Shown: positions 1 to 8,298, counted from the stretch's first letter. The stretch is DNA of 19,330 bases from Stramonita haemastoma (GCA_030674155.1 JASPKP010000486.1:25001-44330); one strand, 5' to 3'. Program-made: numbers and translations. The notes: generated by a model not told the origin, from the sequence alone.

Positions 1-122
1 TGCAACAGGGACTGTCGCTCGAGGATCGGGCTCTACAGCCACAGCCAGCCTGCAGTTCCACAACAGACTGACTCTACTGCACAAAACTCCATTGTCTCTC
101 CAGACAGAAGGATGCCAACAAA
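1..122 (+). pseudogene. 3' end of an RTE-type LINE (C-terminal finger and 3' terminus)
   Basis: Frame 1 is open from base 1 and begins inside a C2H2-like finger: Cys (1-3), Cys (13-15) and His (40-42) in CNRDCRSRIGLYSH. This matches the end of endonuclease/reverse transcriptase proteins often annotated in mollusc genomes as craniofacial development protein 2-like, which derive from RTE-clade LINEs. The second half of the finger and the usual stop are not evident; the frame runs on into microsatellite without meaning. At 93-106 TGTCT-CTCC-AGACA forms a hairpin followed by GGATGCC, the same arrangement as at 18016-18036, so the true 3' terminus of the element is probably near 118. The rest of the LINE lies outside the window. 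Family by motif recognition; clade by inference. Confidence 0.7.
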
Positions 123-470
123 ATGCATGTGTCTGTCTGTCTGTTTGTTTGTCTGTCTGTCTGTATGTTACATAATATGTAAGTATTTTATGTTATGTTA
201 TGTTAGTATGTTATGTTATGTATGTATGTATGTATGTATGTATGTATGTATGTATGTATGTATGTATGTATGTTGTATGTGTGCTATGTATGTATGTGTA
301 TATATATACATTTATAAATATGTATATGTCCGTCTGTGTGTGTCTGTGCGTGTCTGTGTGTTTATATATTTATATGCCTGCGTGTCTGTGTGTGTCTGTG
401 CGTCTGTGTGTCTATATATTCATATGCCTGTATATGTTCCATGTGTCTGTATCTGTTCTTCGCTAACACA
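123..470. repeat. GTCT, TATG and GT-rich microsatellite block
   Basis: Runs of GTCT (about 129-170), a long TATG tract (about 220-278) and degenerate TG/TC repeats to about 450 directly follow the LINE end. Such tracts are common as LINE tails or as later expansions. The overlapping open frames rich in Val, Cys, Tyr and Met (112-573, 200-466, 336-524) merely read the repeat and are not genes. Confidence 0.9.
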
Positions 471-622
471 CTACAGGGTCGAGTCACCTTGCACTCCACT
501 TTTTTTTTTCTTTTTCGTGTTTAATTCAATCGGAAGGGTTGAAAGGAATCAGCAAACAAGAGAGATGAAGTGAGGAGAGAAAAAAAAAGACAAAGGATTA
601 GCGAGAGTAGTGTAGGAGTGGG
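471..622. other. Short unassigned spacer
   Basis: Between two simple-sequence blocks lies about 150 bp containing a T-rich run near 500-512 and A-rich DNA near 580-590. No motif, RNA gene or coding signal is recognised. Confidence 0.6.
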
Positions 623-624
623 GG

Positions 625-687
<63 letters not shown>

Positions 688-690
688 GGG
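623..690. repeat. GA dinucleotide tract and G homopolymer
   Basis: About 25 uninterrupted GA units (about 628-677) run into a G homopolymer of about 14 bases. The purine strand is all on plus, a triplex-capable mirror repeat. No coding role. Confidence 0.95.
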
Positions 691-2021
691 CGAGTGACAG
701 AAATTGCAGGGAAGGCAGGAAGGATGGAGAAGGGCCAGGAAGAAAAGATCTTTAATGGAAGATGAAAGTGTAACCAGGTGGTTTTGTGTAGCTCTATGTG
801 TGAGAGCTTGTTGGGTATTTAGTTTTAAACAGCTAAACAGATATTTGGTGTGGTCAGAACAGATAAGATCTTCTGTTCATTTTATAAAGTATTGTAGTTT
901 ATTATGCGTAGGATATATTTGTATTTTTAATGAAGTTGATGATTGAATCTCTTTGATCTTTATGATTCATATGTAATTAATTAGTTATTTTGTATTTCAT
1001 TTTGTTTTTATGATTTTATTGTTAGTGGGATGAGATGAGATATATTTTATTGTAATGATTTGGGATTTATCAAGAGAGAGAACTCTATTTTGCATTTTGA
1101 ACACTAAGAATCAGTCTGAAATAGGAAAGAAAATTTTTAATAACAACTTTAATAAATCATATTATCTATTCATATTCATGGATATGATTGTTGAAGGACT
1201 GATCTTGACTCGATTCAAGTCAACCATTGTGAAAATTCTCTATTTTCATTTTAAATTAGTATTTTCACTTATTACATCATATCAGTATAAGAACATTGAA
1301 ATCGCGATCGGCAAAAGCAGTTCTAATTCATAAGTAAAGAAATATTTTATATACTGTAGTGTGCGATTGAGAATCGTGTGTAATAAACTTTATTTAGATA
1401 AATGAAATATAATTTAATTTAGGTTGTAGTAGATCGTTAGGCATACGACGGTTTGAACAGGATGATTAGCCTAACGCTTAGCCTAACGCTCGTTCTTTGT
1501 TCTAACGAATTTGAATTTCGTCGAACTGAATTTTATAAAATGCAGACATTAAACTATCGATCTATGGTATATTTTGGGTTTATATATGAATGAACATTAG
1601 GTTAGATTATGTTAATATAGATAATTTGTATTATTAGAGATGTTCATTCTTTCGATCTTACGAACTACTTCGTAAGCAAGGCTGATGCAAGATTGATGCG
1701 CACGCAGTAGATCGGAAATTGTGTTTTCGCATCGCTATTTAATTATTAATATCTCATCTCATGGACACTGCTAGCTAATAATATGCATATGTATACAATT
1801 TGTGGATTATATTCTTCTTTTTATATTCATTAAGTATTAGGCTCTGCTGGACTCTTAGTGTTTTATTATCGAAAGTTTTAGTACAAACCTGTTAAAAGTG
1901 TGTCTACTCAGAGGCTTTTATCGCATTTAGCTCGCAGTTAGATGATTGTTGTGTAAAGTGCATTAGTGCATTTTAAAACTTGTGTTTCCTAGTTTATTTT
2001 GATGTATAATATGTTTAGCTT
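691..2021. other. AT-rich unassigned region, no gene recognised
   Basis: About 1.3 kb of relatively complex, AT-rich DNA, the least repetitive part of the window. The longest open frame (1055-1333, 92 codons) has an ordinary AT-rich composition and no recognisable domain, so I do not call a gene. Small structures are present: a perfect tandem duplication of TTAGCCTAACGC at 1466-1489, and a perfect 8-bp hairpin at 1657-1676 (CTTACGAA, loop CTAC, TTCGTAAG). It could be internal or flanking DNA of the LTR-like element to its right, or unique host DNA. Confidence 0.5.
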
Positions 2022-2150
2022 TGTTGGGCGGACAGCGAAATAATCGCTGTTGAAGCCACGTAAGGAAACACAAATTTACTCCATTTTAAGCCTGAAGTGG
2101 CCGAATCGTCTGCTGCCGCGCGGCGCTGTCTTTGCAGTCCGTGTGGAGGG

Positions 2151-2158
2151 TATATATT
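2151..2158 (+). promoter_or_regulatory. TATA box of the LTR-like segment
   Basis: TATATATT lies in otherwise GC-richer DNA, with GGCAGACA about 30 bp downstream as a possible start-site region. Its pairing with an AATAAA signal about 120 bp further on supports an LTR promoter; transcription itself is inferred. Confidence 0.4.
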
Positions 2159-2272
2159 TAGGGGTGGTTAGGCAGACAAGGAGACTAGTAAAAATAGGTC
2201 TGCAGACTACGTTAGACTGGGTTAGACCTGTAGCAGTTCAGCAGAGCACAGGAGGGAGCAGAGAGACGACGT

Positions 2273-2278
2273 AATAAA
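2273..2278 (+). terminator. Candidate polyadenylation signal AATAAA
   Basis: A canonical AATAAA sits in GTAATAAAGAACACC and is followed by T/C-rich sequence, as expected at the R/U5 boundary of an LTR. Confidence 0.35.
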
Positions 2279-2337
2279 GAACACCAACGCCCAGCTGCTG
2301 TCTTCCCCTGAGTCTTCCTTTGCCTGGTTGCTGTACA

Positions 2338-2455
2338 TTGATCCTCTACTTTCCCTGTCCTCTATCCTTGCTACCCGCTCATCACAAAAGGAAGACGGAG
2401 AGGAAGAGGGGTGGGGAAGGAAGGGTGGGTGGGGCAGAGTGATGCGAGAACGCGG
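2338..2455. other. Purine-rich spacer
   Basis: Pyrimidine-rich to about 2375, then GGAAGAGGGG-type purine-rich DNA. It ends in GAGAACGCGGGTTGAACTC, reminiscent of a degraded polymerase III B box, so the start of the next repeat may derive from a tRNA-like SINE. Confidence 0.4.
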
Positions 2456-2506
2456 GTTGAACTCACGATTCCTTTAAAGACAGAGGACAGGGGAAAGACA
2501 AAGGGG

Positions 2507-2567
<61 letters not shown>

Positions 2568-2684
2568 GATGTAAATGTTGAACTCACGATTCCTTTCAAG
2601 ACAGAGGACAGGGGAAAGACAAAGGGGGACTCTCTCTCTCCCTGTGACCCTTCTGGTCTGTCGTCTTCCTTCTCTGCTCTGTCT

Positions 2685-2736
<52 letters not shown>

Positions 2737-2840
2737 GGAAATGTAAATTTAATGTTGAACTCACGATTCCTTTAAAGACAAAGGACAGGGGAAAGACAAA
2801 GGGGGAGTCTCTCTCCCTGTGACCCTCTCTGTCTGTCTGT
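2456..2840. repeat. Three-copy repeat with CT-tract spacers
   Basis: A roughly 55-65 bp sequence beginning GTTGAACTCACGATTCCTTT and continuing through GACAGGGGAAAGACAAAGG occurs at about 2456-2510, 2577-2650 and 2754-2840, nearly identical each time. Copies 2 and 3 share a further CTCCCTGTGACCCT end. The copies are separated by long CT tracts (about 2509-2566 and 2690-2733), giving starts 121 and 177 bp apart. A diverged fourth relative lies at 4411-4475. The layout fits duplication of a repeat-plus-microsatellite unit by slippage or unequal exchange. Confidence 0.85.
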
Positions 2841-2874
2841 CTGTCTCTGTGTCTCTGTCTTGTTTGTCTCTCCC

Positions 2875-2946
<72 letters not shown>

Positions 2947-2975
2947 ATGGTGTATATATAATATATATCGATATA
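2841..2975. repeat. GTCT run followed by an AT dinucleotide tract
   Basis: Short GTCT repeats (2830-2870) lead into about 70 bp of almost pure AT (about 2876-2946), then degenerate AT with ATATATCGATATAT. The tract is self-complementary and would extrude as a cruciform or hairpin. Confidence 0.9.
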
Positions 2976-3277
2976 TTATATCAACAACAAAACGCAAACA
3001 GCAATAACAACAACCAAAAAGAACCCAATGAATAGGCATAAAAGAAAGACAAAGAATACCCACCTCCCAAAACAAAAAGAAACAAAAAAGACGAAAAAAC
3101 CTACAAATGAGAAAGCAAAATGGCATGGGTGAGAAACAGAAGAAAATAAAAGGGTGGATGAGGGGATGGGATGGGGAGGACCAGGAGAAAAGAGAAGAAA
3201 AGTGTATGACACTTTACAAGACAATGAAAAAATTAACAGAGGTCTCTGTTACTGCTAACTTTCTATTGACCACAGGG
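2976..3277. other. A-rich unassigned spacer
   Basis: About 300 bp that is A-rich on the plus strand (CAACAACAAAACGCAAACAG and similar). Overlapping open frames on both strands are low complexity (Phe/Leu-rich on minus, Lys-rich on plus) and show no domain. No RNA gene seen. Confidence 0.5.
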
Positions 3278-3545
3278 GCCGGGATAGTTCAGTGGTCAGA
3301 GTACTCGCTTTTCCAAGTCAAAGTTAAGCAACATCGAGCGTGGTTACCAGTTGGATGGGTGACCGTTTGCGCTCCATGGCTTCAGTACAGTCCCCCAGTT
3401 CACCAAGCTGTCAATGGGTACCTGCCCTCTTTAGGGTCTTTGAAGGTCAAGCAGGGAGGCAGAGGAGATGGGCGCCGCCCTCAATATGCTGGCCTCTGGA
3501 GAAGCTGAGGTCTCTGATGCCTCGCTCCCCTACGACCACATAGGT
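3278..3545 (+). mobile_element. Chimeric SINE: tRNA-like head fused to a 5S rRNA-like segment
   Basis: The element begins GCCGGGATAGTTCAGTGGTC, a tRNA D-arm/A-box-like head (3278-3312) as in many tRNA-derived SINEs. Instead of a tRNA B box, a stretch closely resembling the 3' half of animal 5S rRNA follows (3319-3366). A body of about 180 bp (from CCCAGTTCACCAAGCTGTCA) ends near ACGACCACATAGGTTATGG. I recognise no open frame of significance. The right boundary and tail are not defined. Element type follows from polymerase III promoter architecture. A tRNA-first then 5S order differs from the 5S-first order of known 5S/tRNA chimeras such as AmnSINE1. Family not named. Confidence 0.7.
3319..3366 (+). 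ncRNA. 5S rRNA-like segment inside the SINE (not a functional 5S gene)
   Basis: AAGTTAAGCAAC and TTGGATGGGTGACCG match the 5S rRNA internal control region (A box, intermediate element and C box) with only a few differences over about 45 nt; the middle reads GGTTACCAG where animal 5S usually has GGTTAGTAC. The first half of 5S (about 45 nt) and the 3' terminal stem are missing, so it cannot fold as 5S rRNA, but it could still act as an internal promoter for TFIIIA/TFIIIC-driven transcription of the SINE. Confidence 0.75.
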
Positions 3546-3848
3546 TATGGACACCATTGGATGCATTCTTTTGTCGTCTTTTGACTGTCGATGTGGGCAT
3601 GGTTCCTGCATGCCAACGTATGTTGATCTATGAATGGATTGAGGGCTGTTTCTCTCTTTCCTGGTCTGTCTGTCTCCAGCTCTCTCATTTTTCTGTTTGA
3701 ATGCGAACGGGCGCTTGCATACAAGCGTCTGATGCCTCCATGTATGTGTGTACTAATTTTATGCGAGCGCATGTGTTTATGTGTTTTAGTGGGTGGGTAC
3801 ATTCATGCATAGATGTGAGCACACGTGTGTGCAAGCAGGTCTGTTTGT
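3546..3848. other. Unassigned spacer with GTCT and TGCATG-type repeats
   Basis: No gene or complete element recognised. A small perfect hairpin is present at 3712-3727 (CGCTTG, loop CATA, CAAGCG). Similar CTTGCATACAAG text recurs at about 8431-8443, suggesting a shared GT-flanking repeat. Confidence 0.45.
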
Positions 3849-4203
<355 letters not shown>

Positions 4204-4504
4204 AGAAACGATCAAAAGGTGGGAAAAGAGAGAAAGGGGGTGGGTAGGAGCAATTGCGGAGAAAGAAGGGAGGAGATATAAAGAGTTAAATGGAACGTGA
4301 GGAGAAGAGAAGAGAGCAGATGAAGAAGGAGGAGGAGGCAAGGGGAGAGGGGGAGAGAAAGAGAGGGGAGGGAGGGAGAGAGGGGAGGGAGGGAGGGGTG
4401 TTGTTGATGTGAGAACCAGGACTGAACTCACGATTTCTTCAGTGAGGGAGGAAATGGAAGAGACAAAAGAGAATTTCGTTTGTGGCTGCTCTTGCTTCCT
4501 TCCT
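4204..4504. repeat. GA/GGGA-rich DNA with a diverged copy of the 2456 repeat
   Basis: Purine-rich GGAGGGA-type sequence to about 4400, then 4411-4475 containing GAACTCACGATTTCTTC, a diverged relative of the triplicated unit at 2456-2840. It is preceded by GAGAACC as copy 1 is preceded by GAGAACG, so the resemblance extends upstream of the shared core. Confidence 0.6.
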
Positions 4505-4632
4505 CTGTCTCTGTCTGTCTGTCTCTGTGCCTCTGGTTTCATTCTCAGTCCTCTTTCACTTTGGTTTTTGGGGGGCCTATTTTGTCTGTTTGTGTCGTCT
4601 TCTGTCTGTCTGCTGTCTGTCTGCCTGTCTTA

Positions 4633-4717
<85 letters not shown>

Positions 4718-4835
4718 CATCCATCTATCTATCATCTACCTACCTACCTCCCTAACTATCTACCTATCTACCTGTCTACATGTCTACCAATCTATCCACC
4801 TATGTACCTATCTATGTACCTATATATACATTAAT
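4505..4835. repeat. GTCT, CT and ATCT/ACCT microsatellite block
   Basis: GTCT runs (4505-4535 and about 4590-4627), CT tracts (about 4628-4711) and tetranucleotides of CCAT, CTAT, CTAC type (about 4713-4825). No coding content; apparent Ser/Leu/Tyr-rich frames read the repeats. Confidence 0.95.
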
Positions 4836-5128
4836 CAAGCAAGCAAGTCTTTCGGATGAGACGACGATAAACTGAGGTCCCGTGTGTTACACATTATTTA
4901 GCGCACGTAAAAGAACCCACGGCAACAAAAGGGTTCTTCCTGGCAAAATTCCGGAGAAAAAAGCCACTCTGATAGAGAAAAACAAATAAGTTCCAGACAA
5001 GAAAAAGAAGAAAAAATAATGGGTTGGTGCTGCACGTGTGGCGACGCGCTCTCCTCTGGGGGAGCAGCCCGAATTTCACGCACAGAAATCTGCTGTGACA
5101 TAAATAAAGTAAAATAAAATAAGATAAA
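4836..5128 (+). mobile_element. SINE, 5'-truncated (3' body with conserved core)
   Basis: From about 4850 the sequence reads AGTCTTTCGGATGAGACGAC and continues through GTCCCGTGTG, TTTAGCGCACGTAAAAGAAC, GGCAAAATTCCGGAGAAAAA, GGCGACGCGCTCTC and AGCAGCCCGAATTTCACGC to a TAAATAAAGTAAAATAAAAT tail. This is a SINE body that I recognise as widespread in gastropods. The tRNA-derived head is absent, replaced by microsatellite on the left. The core (about 4849-4886) is shared with the SINE at 10852-11191, but the 3' half differs. CTCCTCTGGGGGAG near 5051-5064 is a small stem. Family name not assigned. Confidence 0.75.
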
Positions 5129-5258
5129 ATGCATGCATGCATGCATGCATGCATACCTATATACTGACAGACAGATAGACAGACAGACAGACAGACAGAC
5201 ATACACACCTACACACACGTGACACGTACATACATACATACATACATACATACATACA

Positions 5259-5290
<32 letters not shown>

Positions 5291-5329
5291 CATACATACA
5301 TACATACATACATACATACATACTACATA
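5129..5329. repeat. ATGC, GACA and CATA microsatellites
   Basis: Six ATGC units (about 5130-5153), GACA repeats (about 5165-5202) and about 25 CATA units (5226-5325). The CATA tract abuts the truncated end of the LINE fragment at about 5330. Confidence 0.95.
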
Positions 5330-5990
5330 ATAGCGTCGTTCAGGACGGTTGCTATCTACTGTATCTAGCATGGTTCTGATGTTCCAGCACGCCAGTTTGA
5401 GACCTGTCACACCTTTGGAGGCAGGTGTAGAGCCACTTGACTTTGACTTTGTTGTTGCTCGACCGCTTGGAAAGATGCCCGTTGACCGCGGCTAGCCAAC
5501 TGGGTGGTATGAGGATGAGCTTTCGTTAGGCCACCTTTTCTAGGCCCCTCTCCGTGTGGAGCAAGCAGTGCTATCCCTAAAGAGGGCTGCTTGGTCATTC
5601 AGGGTGCTGCCGGGTGATGTTGTCATCCTCAGGTCAACAATCAGACGACCCATACTCCTGAATCGCCTGCATGCAGGATTGGAACTGCGGCTTCCAGTGA
5701 CATCTTTCACCTGCCGCATTCGCCCCTTTCCCATCGCTACAGGGCTTGGGGATAGTAGGAAAAAGGGAGGATGAGGGGGGGACGTGGACTTGTCCTTGGG
5801 CCTGCGCATAGGATCGAGACAGTGCGCGCAGTACCGTTCCCACCCTTTAAACTCGCGGTTCATCTGCCATGGCCCAGCAAGCTGGGACGGTGACAGCGAG
5901 GTCCTCGGGTCGTAGACAGATTTACAACTGGTGGTTGAAGGCTCAGCCAGCCATATATTAGGGATACACCAGCCCTCAGTTCTTTAGGCC
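5330..5990 (-). pseudogene. RTE-type LINE 5' region, start of the AP endonuclease domain, 3'-truncated
   Basis: Read on minus, the segment starts near 5990 with a leader, then has broken frames (5863 to 5540 and 5598 to 5407), and finally at about 5406-5335 encodes LKLACWNIRTMLDTVDSN followed by RPERR. This is the start of the apurinic endonuclease domain of the LINE group annotated as craniofacial development protein 2-like. The catalytic portions of the domain and all of the reverse transcriptase are missing: the sequence stops after RPERR and turns into GTAT repeats. The frames are separated by stops, so it is dead. It may be the same family as the LINE end at 1-122, but only the other end of the element is seen there. 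Confidence 0.7.
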
Positions 5991-6300
5991 TGCATACATA
6001 CATACATACATTACATACATAACATACATACATACATACATACATACATACATACATACATACATACATACACACATACATACATACATACACACATACA
6101 AACATACATATATACAATACTACATAGATACATAGATACATAGATACATAGACTACATACATTACATACATAATACATACATACTATACATACATACAAT
6201 ACATACACATACGTACTCATCTCTCTTTTCATCTGTTCATTTACTATCTATCTATCCATCCACATATTTTATCTATTTATCCATCTATCCATCAAAGTAT
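5991..6300. repeat. CATA microsatellite and related tetranucleotides
   Basis: Pure CATA (about 5994-6068), variants CACACATA and CATAGATA to about 6200, then ATCT/ATCC-type repeats to about 6295. It mirrors the CATA tract on the other side of the LINE fragment. Confidence 0.95.
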
Positions 6301-6507
6301 CTAAGTCTATTTGTCAAACCCTGACAGGATACACCAAAAACTATGCCATGAAAATCAAACACACCGTTTACTAATCCTCAATAAAGCAAAAAAAAACCTA
6401 AAAAGCTCGCTAATGAAGACAAAGAAGACATCGGGTTTCGTTGCAGCCAGTGACTAACGTTAATTATCTTTCTGCCCAAATGATGTCCACTAAAAACATG
6501 TTGCATT
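6301..6507 (-). other. Probable 3' UTR of the interrupted minus-strand LINE
   Basis: About 200 bp of non-coding DNA lies just downstream, on the minus strand, of the stop codon at 6508-6510. It contains an A-rich run (6388-6397 on plus). Assigning it to the LINE rests on position only; no 3' terminus or target duplication was found. Confidence 0.4.
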
Positions 6508-6745
6508 CTACTTTTCTTTGTCTCTTTTCTTCAAACATTCATTCACATATCTAATGATATCTGCTTGATAGATATCAACTGTGATTATGTCGCTTACTTT
6601 ATCTATATATTGTTTACATTCTTTGTCTCTGGTTTTGATCTTTAGTAACAAATTGTTTCTAAGTTCATCATATAAGACACATTCATCGAGTAAATGGAAT
6701 TCGTCATCTATTTTGTTACAGTTTTTACATTTTCTGTCCTCTCTC
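6508..6745 (-). pseudogene. CR1/L2-like LINE C-terminus, second half (zinc-finger end)
   Basis: On minus, the frame ending at TAG (6508-6510) gives RKCKNCNKIDDEFHLLDEC at about 6730-6674, a C-x2-C...H...C finger, then VLYDELRNNLL and about 50 further residues ending KKRDKEK. This is the standard C-terminus of CR1/L2-like LINE reverse transcriptases in marine invertebrates. The preceding part of the protein lies at 8298-8050, separated by the inserted plus-strand LINE. Joining the halves directly leaves a 2-nt frame difference at an AGAGAG run, so the host LINE had already decayed or slipped there. No catalytic residues of the reverse transcriptase lie in the window. Confidence 0.75.
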
Positions 6746-6750
6746 TGGGC
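6746..6750. repeat. Left target-site duplication TGGGC
   Basis: TGGGC here and at 8045-8049 flank the RNase H LINE. Removing one copy and the element restores continuity of the minus-strand LINE protein order (QNMP, then the finger). It is only 5 bp long and partly resembles the ATTGG tail, so the exact edge is ambiguous. Confidence 0.5.
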
Positions 6751-7744
6751 CCTCTCGGTAGGCGGGTATTGATGTGGGGTGTCATCTGCAACCTTCCCAA
6801 GTTCCCTGAGACGCCTATGTGGATGGTGGAAACCCCGGCTGTCTCTTTAGATCTTGCCGCTCACAGGAAAGATGTCACCAGCTCCACGGCGTATTGGGTC
6901 TTCTTCCGAGAACTCTGTACGTCTTATCCGTCCTACACCAGGGTTTTCACAGACGGGTCTAAGTCGGAGGAGGGGATGGCCTGCGCCGCCTATTGTCCCA
7001 CCATCAAGGAATCGGCGCTTTCTGAGCACTTGCCTTCGGATGCCTCGGTGTACATGGCCGAACTGAGCGCTCTTGCCTTGTCCCTGCAACTGATCCGGCG
7101 ATCGGGAAAGAAAGACTTCTTGGTCTGTGCGGACTCGCTCTCTGCTCTGGAGGCTATCGCTTGTAGGAACGTAAACCACCCTAGGCTTCAGGAGTTCTAC
7201 GAACTGTATACTTCCTTGAGACGGGACGGGTGTGACGTGGTTTTGGTGTGGATCCCGGGGCACGCTGGCATTCGGGGCAACGAAGCGGTTGGCCGACTTG
7301 CCAGGTGTGCCACGGAGCAGGAGGTTTCCGGGTCCACGGTGCCGTTCACAGATCTGAAACCTAGAAGCGAACCAGACACGCACTCCCTCTAGCAGGAGGA
7401 GTGGAACGCTCAGACAGACAACAAACTTTTTCAGATCCGTCCCAACCTGAAAGAGGTTTTCCCTCTGTGTCAAAAACCGAAGGGAGGCGACAGTGCTCAC
7501 CAGGATACACACGGGTCATTCTCACATCACTCACGGTCATTTGCTGAAAGGCGAGGGAACCCCATGGTGCGTGACTTGTGATGTGCGGGTAACCATCAGG
7601 CATCTGCTCCTGGAGTGTCGGAATGTTCAGGATATTAGGCACAAGCATTTTACCGCGGACTCCCTAAAGATCCTCTTTCGGGATGTTCCACCGGACACCG
7701 TTTTAAACTTCCTGAGAGAATCGGGCTTTTTCCGTCTGATATGA
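6751..7744 (+). pseudogene. RNase H and C-terminal domain of the LINE polyprotein, broken
   Basis: Frame 1 encodes RNase H, which would degrade the RNA strand of the RNA-DNA hybrid: Asp in FTDGSK (6952-6954), Glu in MAELSAL (7060-7062), Asp in ADSLSAL (7132-7134) and WIPGHAGIRGNE (7249-7284). The last catalytic Asp of the usual GNExAD motif is Gly (7291-7293, GGC). Frame 1 hits TAG at 7390-7392, continues to the A5 run at 7472-7476, and the protein then resumes in frame 2 (TVLTRIHTGHSHITHG, WCVTCDVRVTIRHLLLEC) to a TGA at 7742-7744. Three independent lesions make it non-functional. The ATG at 6694 lies in the antisense LINE and is not a real start. Confidence 0.85.
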
Positions 7745-8044
7745 GTGAAAGTGGTATGGTTGCTCTCTAAGGACTAGGTTGTTTTAAGGAATCTGGTTTT
7801 GGTTTTATTTCATTTTATGTGTGATCGACGTGGGTTTTCCCACGACGCGGTGGCCGTCCTGGGCTGACCCTTATGGTTGACCGGGGCGTTGATACAAGCA
7901 AGGACAGTCGAGTTGGTTTTATTCCCCGTTTTAAACTGTACATAGTCGCACACTGTTAATACGATTTCTAAAATGTGACGAGGTGGCAGCCCCGATATCG
8001 CCTATACGGTCGGCGGGGCTCTTAGCAACATCATTGGATTGGAT
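7745..8044 (+). other. 3' UTR and tail of the RNase H LINE
   Basis: About 300 bp non-coding. Two perfect hairpins: CGTGGG-TTTT-CCCACG (7829-7844) and AGCCCCG / CGGGGCT (7988-7994 with 8014-8020), the second close to the end as expected of a structure bound by the element's own reverse transcriptase. It ends in CATC(ATTGG)n, the priming tail. Confidence 0.7.
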
Positions 8045-8049
8045 TGGGC

Positions 8050-8298
8050 ATATTTTGGTGCCTCCTTTTCTCTATCATTAAACAGTGAGAACTTATGCGA
8101 AATTTACAAAACGTATTTTTATGGGTTTTGTTTTCATAGTTTATTAGATATGGTTCCAGTCTGTACTCTTTCGTAGCAAAATCATAAAATTTTAGCTTTG
8201 CACGCTGTTTCTTCTGGTAGATCCAGAATGTTTTATACATGACCTCAAGCTTTCTTTGAACAGCATAGCTTAACCGATGAACATCAATAACCCCTGAC
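8050..8298 (-). pseudogene. CR1/L2-like LINE C-terminal region, first half
   Basis: On minus from about 8298 an open frame reads SYAVQRKLEVMYKTFW, FYDFATKEYRLEPYLI, then KFRISSHCLMIEKRRHQNMP. The FRISSH-L-IE-R-N-P pattern is the conserved stretch just before the terminal C2HC finger in CR1/L2-like LINE proteins; that finger is found at 6674-6730. The N-terminal side is lost at about 8298, where CG/GT repeats begin. Confidence 0.75.

Larger units (their letters stand above)
2022..2337 (+). mobile_element. Putative LTR-like segment (solo LTR or fragment)
   Basis: The segment starts with TGTTGGGCG, contains a TATA box (2151-2158) about 120 bp before an AATAAA signal (2273-2278), and has a pyrimidine-rich stretch afterwards, the order U3-R-U5 of a retrotransposon LTR. 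TGTACA at 2332-2337 is a possible right end, but the flanks show no convincing target-site duplication, no primer-binding site and no gag-pol, so ends and family (Gypsy-like is only a guess) are unresolved. An alternative is a small polymerase II promoter with a nearby polyadenylation site. Confidence 0.35.
6751..8044 (+). mobile_element. 5'-truncated RNase H-bearing LINE (I/Jockey-like group)
   Basis: The insert has an RNase H domain, a C-terminal zinc-knuckle region, a 3' UTR of about 300 bp and an ATTGG-repeat tail (8034-8044). The endonuclease and reverse transcriptase are missing, the usual outcome of 5' truncation during target-primed reverse transcription. It lies inside, and antisense to, another LINE. 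The ATTGG tail and the RNase H with the LTRIHTGHSHITHG motif point to the I-superfamily of non-LTR elements; the exact clade is not determined. Confidence 0.8.

Noticed and set aside
1055..1333. 92-codon open frame in the AT-rich region
   Set aside because: No recognisable domain, length within chance expectation for AT-rich DNA, no supporting signals.
1466..1489. Telomere-like CCTAA text
   Set aside because: Only two units of a 12-bp duplication; not a TTAGGG array.
3319..3366. Functional 5S rRNA gene
   Set aside because: The 5' half and closing stem are missing and the segment is embedded in a SINE.
6847..7512. Open frame of 221 codons on minus
   Set aside because: Antisense shadow of the plus-strand RNase H domain, which has clear family motifs.
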